Assembly: GCF_000745015.1 (NCBI RefSeq)
Contig: NZ_JQNA01000002.1
Span: 1,612,001 to 1,676,000, forward strand
Length of the DNA stretch: 64,000 bases
From: Burkholderia sp. 9120
GTDB taxonomy: Bacteria; Pseudomonadota; Gammaproteobacteria; Burkholderiales; Burkholderiaceae
Reading direction: 5' to 3'
Shown here: positions 9,500-18,101 of the stretch, in pieces
Layout of the letters: every line of letters begins with the position of its first letter
How positions within the stretch are numbered: the first letter of the stretch is position 1
Notes under the pieces: model-generated
Databases searched by the model: none
Seen by the model: the letters and a program-made list of their open reading frames with translations, nothing else
What the model was told of the DNA's origin: nothing
Translations under genes and position numbers: made by a program

Positions 9500-9723
9500 G
9501 GTGTACCTGCTTCAAATACGGGCTTCAACGTGAGCGATGTCGATGCGGACTGCGTGTGACGATGCCGGGCCGAGTTGCTGCGCGTACGCTGCGACCGCAG
9601 CGGCCACGGCTGCTGCGGCGGCCGGACTGGAAAATCTGTGTTGCGTGGGCCTGAACTAGATCGATGCGCCGCGCCCATTGCAATGCGTGCGATGCGCGTT
9701 GGCGCGATATCGCAGCGCCCCGT

Positions 9724-10278
9724 TCAATCGACGCGTGCTTCGGTGTGGAACGTGAAACGCGGGCTGCCTGCTTCAGCGTTCGCGCCGCCGCTGGCTTCGC
9801 GGGTCAGCACGAGCGTTGCATCCGCCGGCACCTCCACCACGCCGCCGATGAAACGCGCCGCGACCGGCAACTCGCGTCCGCCGCGATCGGCGAGCACCGC
9901 CAGTTCAACCGATGCCGGACGGCCGTAGTCGTACAGCTCGTTCAGCGCCGCGCGAATCGTGCGGCCGGTGTACAGCACGTCGTCGACCAGCACGATACGA
10001 CGGCCATCGACGGAAAACGGCAGCGAGGTCGGGCTAGCCTGCGAATGCAGGCCTTTCTTCGCGTAGTCGTCGCGATGCAGCGCCACATTCACCACGCCGA
10101 AGCTCGGCAGGTTCAGATCGTGCGCGAGCCTTGCGGCGAGCCACGCGCCGCCGCTATGAATGCCCGCCAGCACCGCGCCTTCGGCACCGTCCTGATCTGC
10201 GCCAAGCTGGTCGCCGTACACCGCGCGAATCTGGTCGAGCAACGCGCGATAAAGCGCTTCGGCGTCAATGGAACTCAT
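9724..10278 (-). CDS. pyrR: PyrR-type uracil phosphoribosyltransferase/regulator
   Basis: A 184-residue type I phosphoribosyltransferase. The PRPP-binding motif is [16 protein letters not shown] at about residues 97-112, with [10 protein letters not shown] serving as the PPi loop. In Gram-positive bacteria PyrR binds pyr mRNA; in proteobacteria with this gene order its role is less certain, and no binding loop is visible here. The start overlaps the end of the ruvX-like gene by 14 bases. The C-terminus extends slightly beyond the canonical ending with an alanine/glycine-rich stretch. Confidence 0.88.
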   Translation of the reverse strand: MSSIDAEALYRALLDQIRAVYGDQLGADQDGAEGAVLAGIHSGGAWLAARLAHDLNLPSFGVVNVALHRDDYAKKGLHSQASPTSLPFSVDGRRIVLVDDVLYTGRTIRAALNELYDYGRPASVELAVLADRGGRELPVAARFIGGVVEVPADATLVLTREASGGANAEAGSPRFTFHTEARVD

Positions 10279-10705
10279 GATCGTCGGACAGTCCGTCTAG
10301 ATATTGCTGGAGGATGATGCTGGCGGCTTCGGCGTCGAGCATGTCGGCGCGGCCGTTGCCGGCGCGGATTTCCGCCTTCGCCTCGACCGACGAATAGCGT
10401 TCGTCGATCCACGTGACGGGCAGATTGAAGCGGCCGTTCAGTTGATTGCCGAAGCGCTTCGCGAGTTGGGTCATTTCGTGCGGCGTGCCGTCCGGATGCA
10501 TCGGCAAGCCGACCACCAGCGCGTCCGGTTTCCATTCGGCGATCAGCTTGCCGACCGCTTCGAAGCGATACTCGCGACTGCGGTTCTGCACGATCACGAG
10601 CGGCCGCGCGCTACGCGTCAGCGAATTGCCGACCGCCACGCCAATGCGTTTTTCACCGTAGTCGAACGCAAGCAGCGTCGCCTCACGTCCGGCCGCCAGG
10701 CTCAT
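10265..10705 (-). CDS. ruvX: Putative pre-16S rRNA nuclease / Holliday junction resolvase-like (YqgF family)
   Basis: A 146-residue RNase H-fold protein. It has [17 protein letters not shown] with the first catalytic aspartate, [15 protein letters not shown], and WIDERYSS with the conserved DERxSS. Family members process the 5' end of 16S rRNA. Start and stop overlap the neighbours: the ATG shares ATGA with the yqgE stop, and the end overlaps pyrR by 14 bases, so the three genes are almost certainly one transcript. The length is typical. Confidence 0.93.
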   Translation of the reverse strand: MSLAAGREATLLAFDYGEKRIGVAVGNSLTRSARPLVIVQNRSREYRFEAVGKLIAEWKPDALVVGLPMHPDGTPHEMTQLAKRFGNQLNGRFNLPVTWIDERYSSVEAKAEIRAGNGRADMLDAEAASIILQQYLDGLSDDHEFH

Positions 10706-11280
10706 GCGTGACCCGCTTCGCCCGACAGCATCGACAGATTGATGCCGAGCAGCGCGAGCGCCGCTTCGAGACGCTCTTCGGCGGGCACGTCGAAAACGAT
10801 TTTCGGGTCGGCCTCGACCGTCAGCCAGCCGTTCTTCGAGATCTCTTCTTCGAGCTGCCCCGCGGCCCAGCCGGCGTGGCCAAGCGTGAGCAGGAAACGT
10901 TCCGGACCCGTGCCGCGCGCGACCGCTTCGAGCACGTCTTTCGACGTGGTCATTTCGAGGCCGCCGGGCACCGACATGGACGACGTGTACGGATCGCCCT
11001 GTTTCGGATCGTGCAGCACGAAGCCGCGCTCGGTCTGCACCGGGCCGCCGAAATACACGGGCACATGGAGGAGAGGTTCGATCTCGAGTTTGAGATCGAT
11101 GCGACTGAAGAGCGCTTGCAGGTCGATATCGGTCGGCCGGTTGATGACGAGGCCGAGCGCGCCGCGCTCACTGTGATCGCAAAGGTAGACCACCGTTCCT
11201 GAAAACGTCGGATCGGCCATGTTGGGCATGGCGATCAGGAACTGATTGGTCAGATTGATGCGATCGGTACTCTTGGACAT
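10702..11280 (-). CDS. yqgE: UPF0301 (YqgE/AlgH) family protein
   Basis: A 192-residue member of the YqgE/AlgH family. Hallmarks are [20 protein letters not shown] near the N-terminus, [32 protein letters not shown], and [17 protein letters not shown]. The molecular function is not established; AlgH has been linked to alginate regulation in Pseudomonas. It heads the operon yqgE-ruvX-pyrR-pyrB-pyrC'. The 207 bases upstream separate it from another minus-strand gene and should contain the operon promoter, which I could not place confidently. Confidence 0.93.
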   Translation of the reverse strand: MSKSTDRINLTNQFLIAMPNMADPTFSGTVVYLCDHSERGALGLVINRPTDIDLQALFSRIDLKLEIEPLLHVPVYFGGPVQTERGFVLHDPKQGDPYTSSMSVPGGLEMTTSKDVLEAVARGTGPERFLLTLGHAGWAAGQLEEEISKNGWLTVEADPKIVFDVPAEERLEAALALLGINLSMLSGEAGHA

Positions 11281-11487
11281 AGTTCGGATTTTAGCAAAGA
11301 CGATGCAGGATGGCGGGCTTTGAGCGTGGAACCGCGATGTGTGCCATGAAGCGTGCCGCGAGCCATCGACGGCGATTCAGGTTGCACTCTATCACGCACG
11401 CCCGCGTGTGCCATGGCGTAGGGTTCGCGGCATTTCGCACGAGCGTGTTTATGTGCTGGCGGGCCGCGTTTTTGCTATGGGCAAATC

Positions 11488-12909
11488 TTATTCGCCGCCC
11501 TGCTCGATCGCGCGCGTCAACGCGGCGAGACCGGCCAGCGCGGCGCCGCCGCCGGCCGGCGCGACACCCGCGGCCACCTTGTGCAGCGTCGCACGCAACG
11601 CTTCGGCGCTTTGCTCCAACGTGCTCGCCGCCGGCGCACCGACGATCACGTGCGCGCGCACCGCGGGCGTCGCGACTCCCGCATGCGCGCGACGCCGCCA
11701 CGCGAGCCCCAACGCATCGGCCAGCAGCGCCACGTGCCCGAGGCCCAGCGCGCACGCCGCGGCGCCGAGCCGGTAAGCGGCGTCGCCGGCTTGCAGCGCT
11801 TCGCTCGGATCGGCTTTCTCGGGCTGGTCGGCCGCGCGGGCATGCTCGGTCAGCGCGGAGATCGACGCATCCGCCGTCTGCAGGAAATCTTCGTACGCGT
11901 GCGAGTTGACCGCCAGCACGCCCAGTTCGCGCGTCAGCATGCCGCGCGCCGCGTTGAGCGATTGCGCCTGCACGGCGCCCGCCTCCCACAGCATTTCGGA
12001 TGCCTGGGTGCCCGCGACGTGCCAGTCGACAGTCAAGCCGTAGTCGTGCAGCACTTCGACCTGATCGGCGTCTTCGGCGGCGGCGCCGAACAAGGCATAG
12101 TCACGCCACAGTAACGCCAGCGTGGCCCGCACCAGCGAGCGCGGCGCGCGCTGTATACCGCGTGCATGATCGGCCAGTGCGAGATTGCAACGGGCGTAGA
12201 AACGCCGCGCATCAACGTCGCCGGTCGCCCGGCCGCCGACCCGCAACGCTTTCGCGCAAGCCTTGGCGAGCCGCCAGAAATCGTAGGGGTCAGGGCCGGC
12301 GAGTTCGGTGAGCACGGCGTCCAGTTCGTCGAGCGCCGCGTTGGTGAGCGCCCGCGCGGCCGCACTGCCCGTGTCGGGCTGCGCGCGCAGCACCGGCAGC
12401 AGCGCGCGTTCATAACGCGCCCGCAAATGGGCCAACTGATCAGCGGACTGCGCGTGCATCGACACCGGCGGCACCGGACGCGCGGTCAGCGCGAGATCTT
12501 CGAATACGACGGTGGAACCGGGCGTGTGCTCGGACAAATGCGCACAGACCGCGCGATAGTGATTGAAGAGCGCCGGCGAGCAGGACAGCTCGCGCAGATT
12601 GTGGCGTTCGAGCGCCGCGCGAAAATCACGCAAGGCCGCGCCGAACACCGCACGCGCAGTGTCGGCGCCGGACGGATCGTCTTCCGAGAGCGGCGACAGC
12701 CGCACCAGCGCGTCAGCGAAACGCTGCGCGCTCAGCCAGCCGGCCGCGCGCAATGCGTGCGACGCGCGCAGCAGCGCCGAGGTGCTCTCGGTATGTTGTT
12801 CGAATGCCAGCAGCGCTTCGGCCAGCGCAAGCTCAGCGGGACGGACCGCGCCACCGCGTGGATTCGGCAAGGCGTCGAAGGAAACGGGTGCGGCGGGTCG
12901 TGAAGTCAT
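11488..12909 (-). CDS. Hypothetical protein, possibly FimL / ChpA N-terminal domain-like
   Basis: A 473-residue soluble, alanine-rich, mostly helical protein. The pattern LRARYERALLPVLR, DPYDFWRLAKACAKALR, ARRFYARCNLALADHARG and LHDYGL resembles, from memory, the scaffold region that precedes the Hpt domains in ChpA/PilL-type chemotaxis kinases and in FimL, which regulate type IV pili and cAMP. No phosphorylatable histidine motif or kinase domain is present, as in FimL. No pilus gene is nearby. The family link is a weak inference from residue patterns and needs a profile search; otherwise it is a hypothetical protein. Confidence 0.7.
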   Translation of the reverse strand: MTSRPAAPVSFDALPNPRGGAVRPAELALAEALLAFEQHTESTSALLRASHALRAAGWLSAQRFADALVRLSPLSEDDPSGADTARAVFGAALRDFRAALERHNLRELSCSPALFNHYRAVCAHLSEHTPGSTVVFEDLALTARPVPPVSMHAQSADQLAHLRARYERALLPVLRAQPDTGSAAARALTNAALDELDAVLTELAGPDPYDFWRLAKACAKALRVGGRATGDVDARRFYARCNLALADHARGIQRAPRSLVRATLALLWRDYALFGAAAEDADQVEVLHDYGLTVDWHVAGTQASEMLWEAGAVQAQSLNAARGMLTRELGVLAVNSHAYEDFLQTADASISALTEHARAADQPEKADPSEALQAGDAAYRLGAAACALGLGHVALLADALGLAWRRRAHAGVATPAVRAHVIVGAPAASTLEQSAEALRATLHKVAAGVAPAGGGAALAGLAALTRAIEQGGE

Positions 12910-13063
12910 GAGCGGGCGACAGGAAGCTGACGGGCCGCCGCTTCGCGCCGCACGCTGACTGCTCGGCTAGCGCGCGAACCGGTGACAGGACAATGACAGA
13001 TTACCGCTGCGGCAGGACACCCACGGCGCGCTCGATGACAATGCGCGCCGCCGGATCGCAACC

Positions 13064-13234
13064 TCAGATCTGGACCATCTCGAAGTCTTCCTTGCGCGCG
13101 CCGCATTCCGGGCAAGTCCAGTTAATGGGAACGTCCGCCCAGCGGGTGCCCGGCGCAATGCCTTCGTCCGGCAAGCCGGCTTCTTCGTCGTAAATCCAGC
13201 CGCAAATCAGGCACATCCAGCTTTGATATTCCAT
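13064..13234 (-). CDS. Rubredoxin
   Basis: A 56-residue iron protein with two CxxC knuckles, CLIC at residues 8-11 and CPEC near residue 40, plus GWIYDEEAG, GIAPGTRW and DVPINWTCPECG, all typical of rubredoxin. It carries single electrons, often to alkane or fatty-acid hydroxylases or in oxidative-stress reduction. No rubredoxin reductase or hydroxylase is adjacent. It is divergent from thiD, with 291 bases between them, and its stop is 154 bases from the start of the next minus-strand gene. Only a weak ribosome-binding site is seen. Confidence 0.96.
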   Translation of the reverse strand: MEYQSWMCLICGWIYDEEAGLPDEGIAPGTRWADVPINWTCPECGARKEDFEMVQI

Positions 13235-13525
13235 TCTTGTGTCGCGCAGTAGAGTCCGTGGAAACGGGAGCCATGATGGTACCGTGTTGCCGCCCCAATG
13301 CCTAGCAATCAGAAACGCGCAAGCGTAGCGCGCGGCAGCCTTTGCTTATGCCGTTTGCGTCGGGTCACGAACGCTGTAGCGGCGGCTTGCCGCACCGGTG
13401 CTGGCGCTCACACGCGACCATGCGCGCAGGCGTGCGAAAAAACGCCCTCGCGACGGTTTAGGCCGCATAATTGAGCCGATAGCGCACGGTCCGCGCCCAA
13501 ATTTAGCTCCTTTTTGCAAATTTTC

Positions 13526-14386
13526 ATGCCCAGCGACACACCTCCGATCGTCCTCACCTTCGGCCTCTCCGATCCCACCGGCGGCTCCGGCCTGCAGGCC
13601 GACCTGATGACCCTTGCCAGCATGGGCTGTCATGGCGTCTCCGTGCTCACGGGCTACACCGTGCGCGACTCGGCCAGTTGCGACGAAGTCACCGGACTCG
13701 ACCCTGAAGTCGTCGCGACTCAAGCGCGGATGCTGCTGGAAGACATGCCGATTGCGGCGTTCAAGGTCGGCGCCTGCACGCGCGCGGAAGTGGTGAGCGC
13801 GATTGCCGAAGTCGTCGCCGATTACGACGACATTCCGCTGATTCTCGCCCCCGACTTCACGCTCGACGACGAGCACGTGCTCGCCGCCGACGAACTGCGC
13901 GAAGCGATCGCCGACCTGCTCGCGCCGCAAACCACGCTGCTGGTTGCGGACGCAACCACGCTGCTCGCACTGGCCCAGCCCGACGGCGACGCCGAATCGC
14001 CAACGTTGGACGCGGCGATCTCGCATCTGCTGTCGCAAGGCTGCGAATACATTCTGTCGACGGAAACCGGCACGCACCGGCACGTGAATACGCTGTTCAG
14101 CGAAGACGGCCAGTTGCGCCAGGACACGTGGGACCGAGGCAGCCATCGGATCATGGGGTTGACGGACACGCTGGGCGCGGCGATCGCCGCGTTGCTGGCC
14201 AACGGGCAAGACCCCGCCGAGGCGGTGCGCGAGGCGCAGGAGTATCTATATCAGGCGGTGCGCAATGCGTTCCGGCCGGGCATGGGCGCGTATCTGCCGG
14301 ATCGTTTCTTCTGGGCCCGCAGCAGCGACGATGAAACGCCGCCGACTGCCGGCAAAGGTGCAACGCCGGGCGAAGCACGGCATTAA
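13526..14386 (+). CDS. thiD: Hydroxymethylpyrimidine/phosphomethylpyrimidine kinase
   Basis: A 286-residue ribokinase-fold enzyme that phosphorylates HMP and HMP-phosphate for thiamine synthesis. GLSDPTGGSGLQADLMTLAS near residues 13-32 matches the ThiD substrate-binding signature. The usual GTGC anion-hole segment near the C-terminus appears as GLTDTLGAAIAALLANG, where the expected cysteine or GTGD pattern is replaced by TDTLGA, so catalytic competence may be altered. The start was set at the second possible ATG (13526). The gene ends in a classic terminator at 14470. No TPP riboswitch was recognised upstream. Confidence 0.85.
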   Translation: MPSDTPPIVLTFGLSDPTGGSGLQADLMTLASMGCHGVSVLTGYTVRDSASCDEVTGLDPEVVATQARMLLEDMPIAAFKVGACTRAEVVSAIAEVVADYDDIPLILAPDFTLDDEHVLAADELREAIADLLAPQTTLLVADATTLLALAQPDGDAESPTLDAAISHLLSQGCEYILSTETGTHRHVNTLFSEDGQLRQDTWDRGSHRIMGLTDTLGAAIAALLANGQDPAEAVREAQEYLYQAVRNAFRPGMGAYLPDRFFWARSSDDETPPTAGKGATPGEARH

Positions 14387-14469
14387 ACGCTGGCGCCGGC
14401 GCTGACGTTTATCGCTGTCGAGATGCGTTAGCCACGGTAGCGCGCTGCGCGCTGTGTCATCACTAGAAG

Positions 14470-14500
14470 AAGCCCGCATTCGTGCGGGCTTTTCTTTTTC
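14470..14500 (+). terminator. Rho-independent terminator after thiD
   Basis: The stem is AGCCCGCA (14471-14478), loop TTCG, and TGCGGGCT (14483-14490), extended by an A-T pair, and followed by TTTTCTTTTTC. The UUCG tetraloop and U-rich tail make a strong intrinsic terminator for the plus-strand thiD transcript. Confidence 0.93.
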
Positions 14501-14533
14501 CGCGCTTATCGCATTGACATTCAACACCCTCGC

Positions 14534-14577
14534 CCCAAAAGCAAAAACCCGCATTTCTGCGGGTTTTTGCTTTTGGG
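14534..14577. terminator. Bidirectional terminator, 20-bp perfect stem
   Basis: Positions 14534-14553 and 14558-14577 are perfect complements around a TTTC loop. The stem contains internal A5 and A4 runs on one side and T5 and T4 runs on the other, so either strand yields a GC hairpin followed by U residues. It lies between the converging thiD and groL genes and probably terminates groSL transcripts arriving from the right. Confidence 0.92.
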
Positions 14578-14642
14578 AAGCACGCCTCGCAGCGCGCCTC
14601 CGCATGTGTTCCAACCGAGCCTCTGACGAGGCCCAATCGAAA

Positions 14643-16286
<1,644 letters not shown>

Positions 16287-16344
16287 CTAACTCCTTGAAT
16301 TCTTTGGGATATGACTTATGACCGGGAAAAGTAGCGACCAGCGC

Positions 16345-16635
16345 TTACTTCTGCACCACGGCCATGATGTCTTCTTCGCGCATCACGAGCAGTTCGTTGC
16401 CGTCGACCTTGACGGTCTGGCCTGCGTACTTGCCGAACAGGACGCGGTCGCCAACCTTCACGTCGAGCGCGATTTGTGCGCCCTTGTCGTCACGCTTGCC
16501 CGGGCCGACTGCCAGAATTTCGCCTTGATCCGGCTTTTCTGCTGCGGCTTCGGGGATCACGATGCCCGACGCAGTCTTGGTTTCTTGATCCAGACGTTTG
16601 ACGATCACGCGATCATGCAAAGGACGAAGGTTCAT
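16345..16635 (-). CDS. groS: 10-kDa co-chaperonin GroES
   Basis: A 96-residue protein, full length for GroES, starting [18 protein letters not shown]. The mobile loop segment ([14 protein letters not shown]), [10 protein letters not shown] and the closing [10 protein letters not shown] are all standard. The ATG at 16635 follows AGAGGAG, a strong ribosome-binding site; 20 further in-frame codons upstream are non-coding leader. The operon is under the CIRCE/HrcA and heat-shock promoter signals at 16708-16763. Confidence 0.99.
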   Translation of the reverse strand: MNLRPLHDRVIVKRLDQETKTASGIVIPEAAAEKPDQGEILAVGPGKRDDKGAQIALDVKVGDRVLFGKYAGQTVKVDGNELLVMREEDIMAVVQK

Positions 16636-16707
16636 ACATACTCCTCTCTTGATTGAGACTGAAGAACGCTGAGAAAACCCGGCTGGCGGAGCCAACCGGC
16701 GATGTTG

Positions 16708-16734
16708 TTAGCACTCTCGTGCAGCGAGTGCTAA
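16708..16734. promoter_or_regulatory. CIRCE element (HrcA operator)
   Basis: The sequence is TTAGCACTC (16708-16716), a nine-base spacer, and GAGTGCTAA (16726-16734). This is an exact match to the CIRCE consensus TTAGCACTC-N9-GAGTGCTAA, the operator of the heat-inducible repressor HrcA. It lies immediately downstream of the -10 box of the groS promoter, covering the likely transcription start. Confidence 0.97.
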
Positions 16735-16763
16735 TTATATGGACGGGTGGTGACAAATTCAAG
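16734..16763 (-). promoter_or_regulatory. groSL promoter: sigma70 with overlapping sigma32-like elements
   Basis: On the minus strand, TTGAAT (16757-16762) and TATAAT (16734-16739) are separated by exactly 17 bases, an excellent sigma70 promoter. The same segment also reads CTTGAA (16758-16763), 13 bases, GTCCATAT (16737-16744), close to the sigma32 consensus CTTGAA / CCCCATNT and with the same spacing as the E. coli groE heat-shock promoter. The sigma70 assignment is firm; the sigma32 reading is an inference. Confidence 0.85.
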
Positions 16764-16784
16764 AAGGGATGGGATGTCGAGCTT

Positions 16785-16821
16785 CACTTAAGTTTGAACC
16801 TTGCTCACTCAAGTTCGGACC
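16785..16821. repeat. Two 16-bp imperfect direct repeats upstream of groS
   Basis: CACTTAAGTTTGAACC at 16785-16800 and CACTCAAGTTCGGACC at 16806-16821 agree at 13 of 16 positions and are offset by 21 bases, two helical turns. They are just upstream of the groSL promoter. They could be activator sites, but no regulator is known. The rest of the interval to 17057 shows only a small palindrome, ACCCGT-G-ACGGGT at 16819-16831. Confidence 0.5.
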
Positions 16822-17057
16822 CGTGACGGGTGTCCGGGGCCGTGATGGCAAAAATTCACCATGACAAACAGTGACTTACCCTCTGAACGGCTGCGCCGTG
16901 GAGCCGCGCACGCCAGCAGGACCCGGGGGGCATGCCCGGCAATAAAGCCCCTGTAAATCAGGAGATCGGCGTTCGACTAAGGGTAAACCTCGAAATAGAT
17001 CACGCTTCCTGCCCACGCTCGGGGCGAAGAAATCTTCGGCGCCGCGTCCGCGCCGCC

Positions 17058-17756
17058 TCAGCCACCTTCGATCCAGCGCGTGCCCGACGCCTTGAGATGG
17101 CTGCGAATCGCCGACTGCGCGGCTAACGGATCACGGTCTTCCAGCGCGCGATAAATCGCCTCGTGCTCCACCAGCGCCGCCGCCCAGGTCTGGCTCGTCT
17201 CCGCGTGGCCGCTAAGGCGCGCTGAAATCGGGCTATGCCTCTCGTCGAACAGTTCGGCCACCATCCGAACCAGCACCGAGTTGCCACTCATCTCGGCAAT
17301 GCACACATGGAACGCGCGATCATGGTCGAGCGGCGAGCGCCCCTCGTCGACGTTCGCGCGCATCGCGTCCAGGGTCTCGCGCAAACGGGCCAGCCTGTCA
17401 GGCGTAATCAGCGCCGCGGCCAACACAATGACCGCCCCCTCCAGCACCGCGCGGGCTTGCATGAGCTCAGACGGGCTCTCGCCCAATCCTGCGATTGCGC
17501 TGACGGGGCGATCCGCCGCGCGGCAAACGTAGACGCCCGAGCCTTGGCGAATTTCAACCGAGCCGAAAATCTCGAGCGCGATCAATGCCTCTCGCAACGA
17601 CGGCCGCGACACCCCCAGTTGCTGCGCAAGATCGCGCTCGGGGGGCAAACGCGAGCCCGGCGCGAATCCGCCTGACTGAATCAGCGAGCGGATCTGATCC
17701 GCGATGTGCTGGTACAAGCGCTTGGTCTCGACCTGCCTGAGTTGCGTGTTCGTCAA
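17058..17756 (-). CDS. FadR-type GntR transcriptional regulator
   Basis: A protein of about 232 residues with an N-terminal GntR winged helix (LYQHIADQIRSLI, GSRLPPERDLAQQLGVSRPS, LREALIALEIFG, IRQGSGVYV) and a C-terminal all-helical FCD ligand-binding domain (HDRAFHVCIAEMSGN and the closing AIRSHL). Such proteins repress carbohydrate-acid or carboxylate operons and release DNA on ligand binding. No ATG is available. I chose the TTG at 17756, which has GGAG six bases upstream; a TTG at 17768 would add four residues. It is divergent from the ABC transporter, with matching operators in between, and is its likely regulator. Confidence 0.9.
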   Translation of the reverse strand: MTNTQLRQVETKRLYQHIADQIRSLIQSGGFAPGSRLPPERDLAQQLGVSRPSLREALIALEIFGSVEIRQGSGVYVCRAADRPVSAIAGLGESPSELMQARAVLEGAVIVLAAALITPDRLARLRETLDAMRANVDEGRSPLDHDRAFHVCIAEMSGNSVLVRMVAELFDERHSPISARLSGHAETSQTWAAALVEHEAIYRALEDRDPLAAQSAIRSHLKASGTRWIEGG

Positions 17757-17800
17757 TTTCCTCTCCAAACGCGTTGGCCGCGCAAGTCACATATGCCGTT

Positions 17801-17817
17801 AATTGGTCGGGCCAATT
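17801..17817. promoter_or_regulatory. PdhR/FadR-type operator 1
   Basis: AATTGGTCGGGCCAATT is a 17-base near-palindrome that fits the FadR-subfamily consensus AATTGGTnnnACCAATT at all but one fixed position. It lies 45 bases upstream of the GntR-family regulator start, well placed for autorepression. Confidence 0.75.
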
Positions 17818-17963
17818 TAATTCCTAAACCTTGAAGAAATTATAAACCAAGCCGTCGCCTCGCAGGCATCTAGCGCTATACAGGCATAAATGACGTCCAT
17901 TTTTTAAAATATTTCGACCAACCAAGCCCATTCAAAGATCTCCAAATCCGATCGACACCGAAT

Positions 17964-17980
17964 AAGTGGCTTGACCAATT
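17964..17980. promoter_or_regulatory. PdhR/FadR-type operator 2
   Basis: AAGTGGCTTGACCAATT matches the same consensus (AATTGGTnnnACCAATT) with two changes, both in the left arm. It lies 163 bases from operator 1 and 122 bases upstream of the ABC transporter start. Another half-site, GACCAACCAAG, is near 17915. The intervening sequence is AT-rich, as expected for back-to-back promoters. Confidence 0.6.
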
Positions 17981-18101
17981 TGCGATCCCTACCTATGATC
18001 GATTGCATGCTGACCGGCTGCGTTTGCGGTCGGTCTCAGCGCAGATCCGCCAGGAACCTAAAGTCGTCCCCGCCCCGCGGAGTGACGAACAGGAGACAGA
18101 C

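Noticed and set aside
6995..9559. 854-codon open frame on the plus strand
   Set aside because: Antisense to plsC-like, pyrC' and pyrB. Histidine/arginine-rich with no motif; the minus-strand genes are certain.
9500..9723. PyrR-binding attenuator before pyrB
   Set aside because: Only a 7-bp GC-rich stem is visible; there is no U-tract and no recognisable PyrR-binding loop.
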